From: Acidobacteriota bacterium
GTDB taxonomy: Bacteria > Acidobacteriota > Blastocatellia > Pyrinomonadales > Pyrinomonadaceae
Direction of reading: 5' to 3'
Assembly: GCA_029862725.1 (NCBI GenBank)
Contig: JAOTWT010000100.1
Coordinates: 1-8,586 of the forward strand
Length of the DNA stretch: 8,586 nt
How positions within the stretch are numbered: position 1 is the first letter of the stretch; every line of letters begins with the position of its first letter. Under the pieces are notes generated by a model that worked only from the letters and a program-made list of their open reading frames with translations, ran no database searches and was not told the DNA's origin. Of this stretch, positions 6,098 through 8,586 are shown in pieces. Position numbers and translations under genes: made by a program.

Positions 6098-7066
6098 TTG
6101 AGCCAAACCAACCGCATAGAATTGCCGCCTCGTGCCCTTGAGACTTTATTCGGCGTTCACGATGCGAATATCAAATATCTCGAATCCATCCTTGCGGTGC
6201 GCGTCAATGCAAGGGGCCAGGACCTGACAGTCGACGGCGCGCCAGAGGATGTAGCTACCGTAAAAGAAATCCTCAAGGACTTTGCGCAGCTTTTCTCAGA
6301 CGGAAACAGTTTTACCGATAAGGAATTGCGTAGCGCGTTCCAACAGATTTCCGAAGACCGTGCCTATTCGCTGAAGGACTATTTTACGAAGGCCCGGTTC
6401 AATCCCTCCGGAAAGAAACAAGTAGCCCCGAAATCGGTCAATCAGCGAAAGTATATTGAAGCCATACATGACAACGATCTCGTGTTCGGAATCGGACCGG
6501 CAGGCACCGGTAAGAGTTTTCTGGCAGTAGCGCTGGGAGTTCATGCACTGTTTCAAAAGCAGGTGTCGCGTATCATACTCACGCGGCCCGCCGTTGAAGC
6601 CGGCGAACGCCTCGGCTTTCTCCCCGGGGACCTGCAGGACAAAGTGGACCCATACCTAAGACCGCTTTATGACGCTCTCTTTGATCTTGTCGATACTGAA
6701 CGTGTTACAAATCTGCTTGAAAAGCGGATCATCGAGATTGCCCCGCTGGCGTTTATGCGCGGGAGAACGCTTTCTGACGCCTTCATTATTCTCGATGAGG
6801 CTCAAAATACGACCAGCGAACAGATGAAGATGTTCCTTACCAGGATCGGATTCGGATCCAAGGCGGTCGTCACGGGAGATAAGACGCAGATAGACCTCCC
6901 AAGGGGCCAGAAGAGCGGCTTGGTACAGATACAGCGGATCCTCAAGAATCTCGAGGGTATCGAGTTCGTCTATTTCAATGAGAAGGATGTCGTGCGCCAC
7001 AAACTGGTCCAGATGATCGTAAAGGCCTACGAAACGCATACGGTGGATCGCTCTGAGGAACAATAG
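6098..7066 (+). CDS. ybeZ: PhoH/YbeZ-family ATPase
   Basis: PhoH-like proteins are cytoplasmic P-loop ATPases, and the YbeZ branch is linked to RNA metabolism and ribosome maturation with YbeY. The 322 residues show an N-terminal KH-like segment (about 8-62, IELPPRALETLFGVHD onward) and a PhoH domain. That domain has Walker A GPAGTGKS (133-140), the signature LTRPAVEAGERLGFLPGD (161-178), Walker B FIILDEAQN (229-237), VVTGDKTQIDLP (257-268) and a VVRHKLVQ.IV..Y end. Length is normal for the family. The start is inferred to be TTG at 6098: an in-frame TAA lies at 6062-6064, no ATG or GTG occurs between there and the conserved region, and AGGGA (6079-6083) is a poorly spaced ribosome site. ybeY follows 18 bases after the stop, consistent with an operon. 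The ATPase fold is certain; the exact role is family inference. Confidence 0.96.
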   Translation: MSQTNRIELPPRALETLFGVHDANIKYLESILAVRVNARGQDLTVDGAPEDVATVKEILKDFAQLFSDGNSFTDKELRSAFQQISEDRAYSLKDYFTKARFNPSGKKQVAPKSVNQRKYIEAIHDNDLVFGIGPAGTGKSFLAVALGVHALFQKQVSRIILTRPAVEAGERLGFLPGDLQDKVDPYLRPLYDALFDLVDTERVTNLLEKRIIEIAPLAFMRGRTLSDAFIILDEAQNTTSEQMKMFLTRIGFGSKAVVTGDKTQIDLPRGQKSGLVQIQRILKNLEGIEFVYFNEKDVVRHKLVQMIVKAYETHTVDRSEEQ

Positions 7067-7084
7067 CGCCGCGGCCTGGCAGGT

Positions 7085-7510
7085 ATGACGGAAGTTATCA
7101 ACGAACAAAGGCGGATTCTCTTAAACACCAGGGATCTCTCGCATTTCGCGGACCTGGCAGTAAGGTCCATTCGCGAAGCACAGAATCGAACGCCGGTGAT
7201 CGCATTCGTAACCGATGCGGAGATGAAACGCCTTAATTCCGAATTCCGCAAAAAAGATGCGACGACCGATGTACTTTCATTTCAATACTCCGACGAAGAA
7301 TTCGAGCCGGGGGATTCGCTGGGCGACATCGTCATATCTGCCGAGCAGGCTGCGAAACAGGCGTCTCAGCATGGGCTCGATTTAGACCTCGAGATCAAGC
7401 AGCTGATCTTGCACGGCCTGCTGCACTTGTGCGGCTATGATCATGAGACCGACGATGGAGAAATGGACTCCCGCGAAACCGAATTACGCGGTGTGCTCGG
7501 AATAGCCTGA
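7085..7510 (+). CDS. ybeY: Endoribonuclease YbeY, rRNA maturation factor
   Basis: YbeY is a zinc-dependent single-strand endoribonuclease acting in 16S rRNA 3'-end maturation and ribosome quality control. The 141 residues carry the diagnostic metal site HGLLHLCGYDH (110-120), in which His110, His114 and His120 bind zinc. Upstream are the conserved MKRLNSEFR (47-55), TTDVLSFQY (60-68) and LGDIVIS (79-85). Length is typical of the family. The ATG at 7085 lies 18 bases after the upstream ATPase gene's stop. The only purine-rich bases nearby (CAGG) are too close to the start to be a good ribosome site, so translation may depend on coupling. phoH-ybeY adjacency is widely conserved and supports both calls. 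Confidence 0.97.
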   Translation: MTEVINEQRRILLNTRDLSHFADLAVRSIREAQNRTPVIAFVTDAEMKRLNSEFRKKDATTDVLSFQYSDEEFEPGDSLGDIVISAEQAAKQASQHGLDLDLEIKQLILHGLLHLCGYDHETDDGEMDSRETELRGVLGIA

Positions 7511-7530
7511 TCAATCTTTTCCAGAAAACT

Positions 7531-8586
7531 ATGTCTTCCGATGAAATAAAAACAGCCGATCCAAGCGTGATGGTGATTTTCGGCGCGACCGGGGACCTGA
7601 CCAAACGCAAACTATTCCCGGCTCTCTATTATCTGGCCAAAGATGGGTTCCTTCCGAAAAACTTCGCGATCGTCGGCGTCGGGCGGCAAGAAATGACCTG
7701 TGCCGAGTTTAGGACGCAGATCATCGCGGACCTAAAGGGATTTATCGGCGCTGACGCCGACAATGACCTGATCCAATGGTTCGAGGAGCGGACGTATTAC
7801 ACGGGTGGCGACTTCGACGAGGATAAAGATCTTTTCAGTGACCTGAAGGACCTTCTCGCAGAAATAACTGGAAAATACAAGATCCCTGAGAATTATTTTT
7901 ATTACATGGCGATTCCCCCGTTTTTGTTTGCGCGTGTCGCCGAGAAGATAGTCGCACACGGCCTTGGTGCGGAAAAAACAGGCTACTGGCGGCGGTTTAT
8001 TTTTGAAAAGCCGTTCGGACGCGACCTGGAAACCGCTCGAAGCCTCAACCGCGATCTGCTTCAAATCCTTGATGAAAACCAGATTTACCGGATCGATCAT
8101 TATCTGGGAAAGGAAACTGTGCAGAACATACTGGTCTTTCGCTTCGGCAACAGCATCTTTGAACCGATCTGGAACCGGAATTATGTCGACCACGTGCAAA
8201 TCACGGTAGCCGAAGACCTAGGGGTCGGTTCCCGCGGCGGTTACTATGATAAGGCAGGAGCCTTGCGGGATATGGTGCCGAATCATATATTCCAGCTGGT
8301 GACGCTGACGGCAATGGAACCGCCGGTTTCTTTTGAAGCGGACGCGGTCAGAAACGAGCAAGCCAAGATACTGCGGGCGATTAAGCCGTTCACACCGGAA
8401 AACGTTCTCGACAAGACTGTCCGGGGCCAGTACGCAAAGGGGACGATCGACGGCGAAACCGTACCCGGTTATCGCGAAATCGACAACATAGTCGAAGGGT
8501 CGGAGACTGAGACTTTTGCGGCCCTGAGACTTTCCATCGACAACTGGCGGTGGGCGGGCGTCCCGTTTTATGTGCGAACGGGGAAA
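7531..8586 (+). CDS. zwf: Glucose-6-phosphate 1-dehydrogenase, N-terminal 352 residues
   Basis: This enzyme oxidises glucose 6-phosphate to 6-phosphogluconolactone with NADP+ or NAD+, opening the oxidative pentose phosphate (or Entner-Doudoroff) route in the cytoplasm. The frame is open from an ATG at 7531 to the window edge; family members are about 490-510 residues, so roughly 150 are missing. Visible landmarks are the Rossmann dinucleotide motif GATGDLTKRKL (18-28), EKPFGRDL (159-166), the active-site signature RIDHYLGKE with catalytic His190 (187-195), a downstream YYDKAGALRDMV.NH stretch, and VPFYVRTGK (344-352) at the cut. The ATG places the Rossmann motif at the usual distance from the N-terminus, but no ribosome site is evident. 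It starts 20 bases after ybeY on the same strand and is probably cotranscribed with it. Confidence 0.97.
   Translation, partial: MSSDEIKTADPSVMVIFGATGDLTKRKLFPALYYLAKDGFLPKNFAIVGVGRQEMTCAEFRTQIIADLKGFIGADADNDLIQWFEERTYYTGGDFDEDKDLFSDLKDLLAEITGKYKIPENYFYYMAIPPFLFARVAEKIVAHGLGAEKTGYWRRFIFEKPFGRDLETARSLNRDLLQILDENQIYRIDHYLGKETVQNILVFRFGNSIFEPIWNRNYVDHVQITVAEDLGVGSRGGYYDKAGALRDMVPNHIFQLVTLTAMEPPVSFEADAVRNEQAKILRAIKPFTPENVLDKTVRGQYAKGTIDGETVPGYREIDNIVEGSETETFAALRLSIDNWRWAGVPFYVRTGK

Overview
The window reads as ordinary chromosomal DNA from a free-living bacterium of moderate GC, with tightly packed housekeeping genes. There is no insertion sequence, phage gene, CRISPR array, tRNA or rRNA. The organism cannot be named from this sequence. 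A separate atpD-atpC pair, an AtpD insertion of a kind I associate with Bacteroidota beta subunits, and very weak Shine-Dalgarno signals together point away from Proteobacteria and Firmicutes. An Acidobacteriota-like soil lineage is my best guess, held with low to moderate confidence.

The left part (1-3589) is on the minus strand. Read in transcription order it holds a small HExxH-motif protein of unknown function (3589-2930), the replication-fork helicase gene recG (2876-612), and the first 120 codons of a gene resembling rsmD, the 16S rRNA m2G966 methyltransferase (361 to the window edge). The rsmD-like protein has an unusual basic, low-complexity N-terminal extension of about 80 residues. 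A perfect 7+7 bp inverted repeat lies directly upstream of the HExxH gene start.

The middle part (3763-5906), also minus strand, is a two-gene F-type ATP synthase operon. atpD (beta) has a strong ribosome site, atpC (epsilon) follows after a 103-base gap, and an intrinsic terminator closes the unit. The gap contains a degenerate 7-base tandem repeat lying where the atpC ribosome site would be expected. The other ATP synthase subunits are not here, so the operon is split.

The divergent gap (5837-6097) holds candidate promoters facing both ways. Between them is a 74-base, about 78% GC block framed by a perfect 7-bp inverted repeat, which looks like a small intergenic element.

The right part (6098-8586) is on the plus strand: a PhoH/YbeZ-family ATPase (TTG start), the ribosome-maturation RNase gene ybeY 18 bases later, and zwf (glucose-6-phosphate dehydrogenase) 20 bases after that, cut by the window end at codon 352. 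The phoH-ybeY pairing is a classic RNA and ribosome-quality module. zwf as the third gene is a less familiar neighbour.

I see no convincing new multi-gene system. The best leads are the orphan HExxH protein with its palindrome, the N-terminal extension of the RsmD-like protein, the GC-rich framed element and the heptad repeat inside the atp operon.
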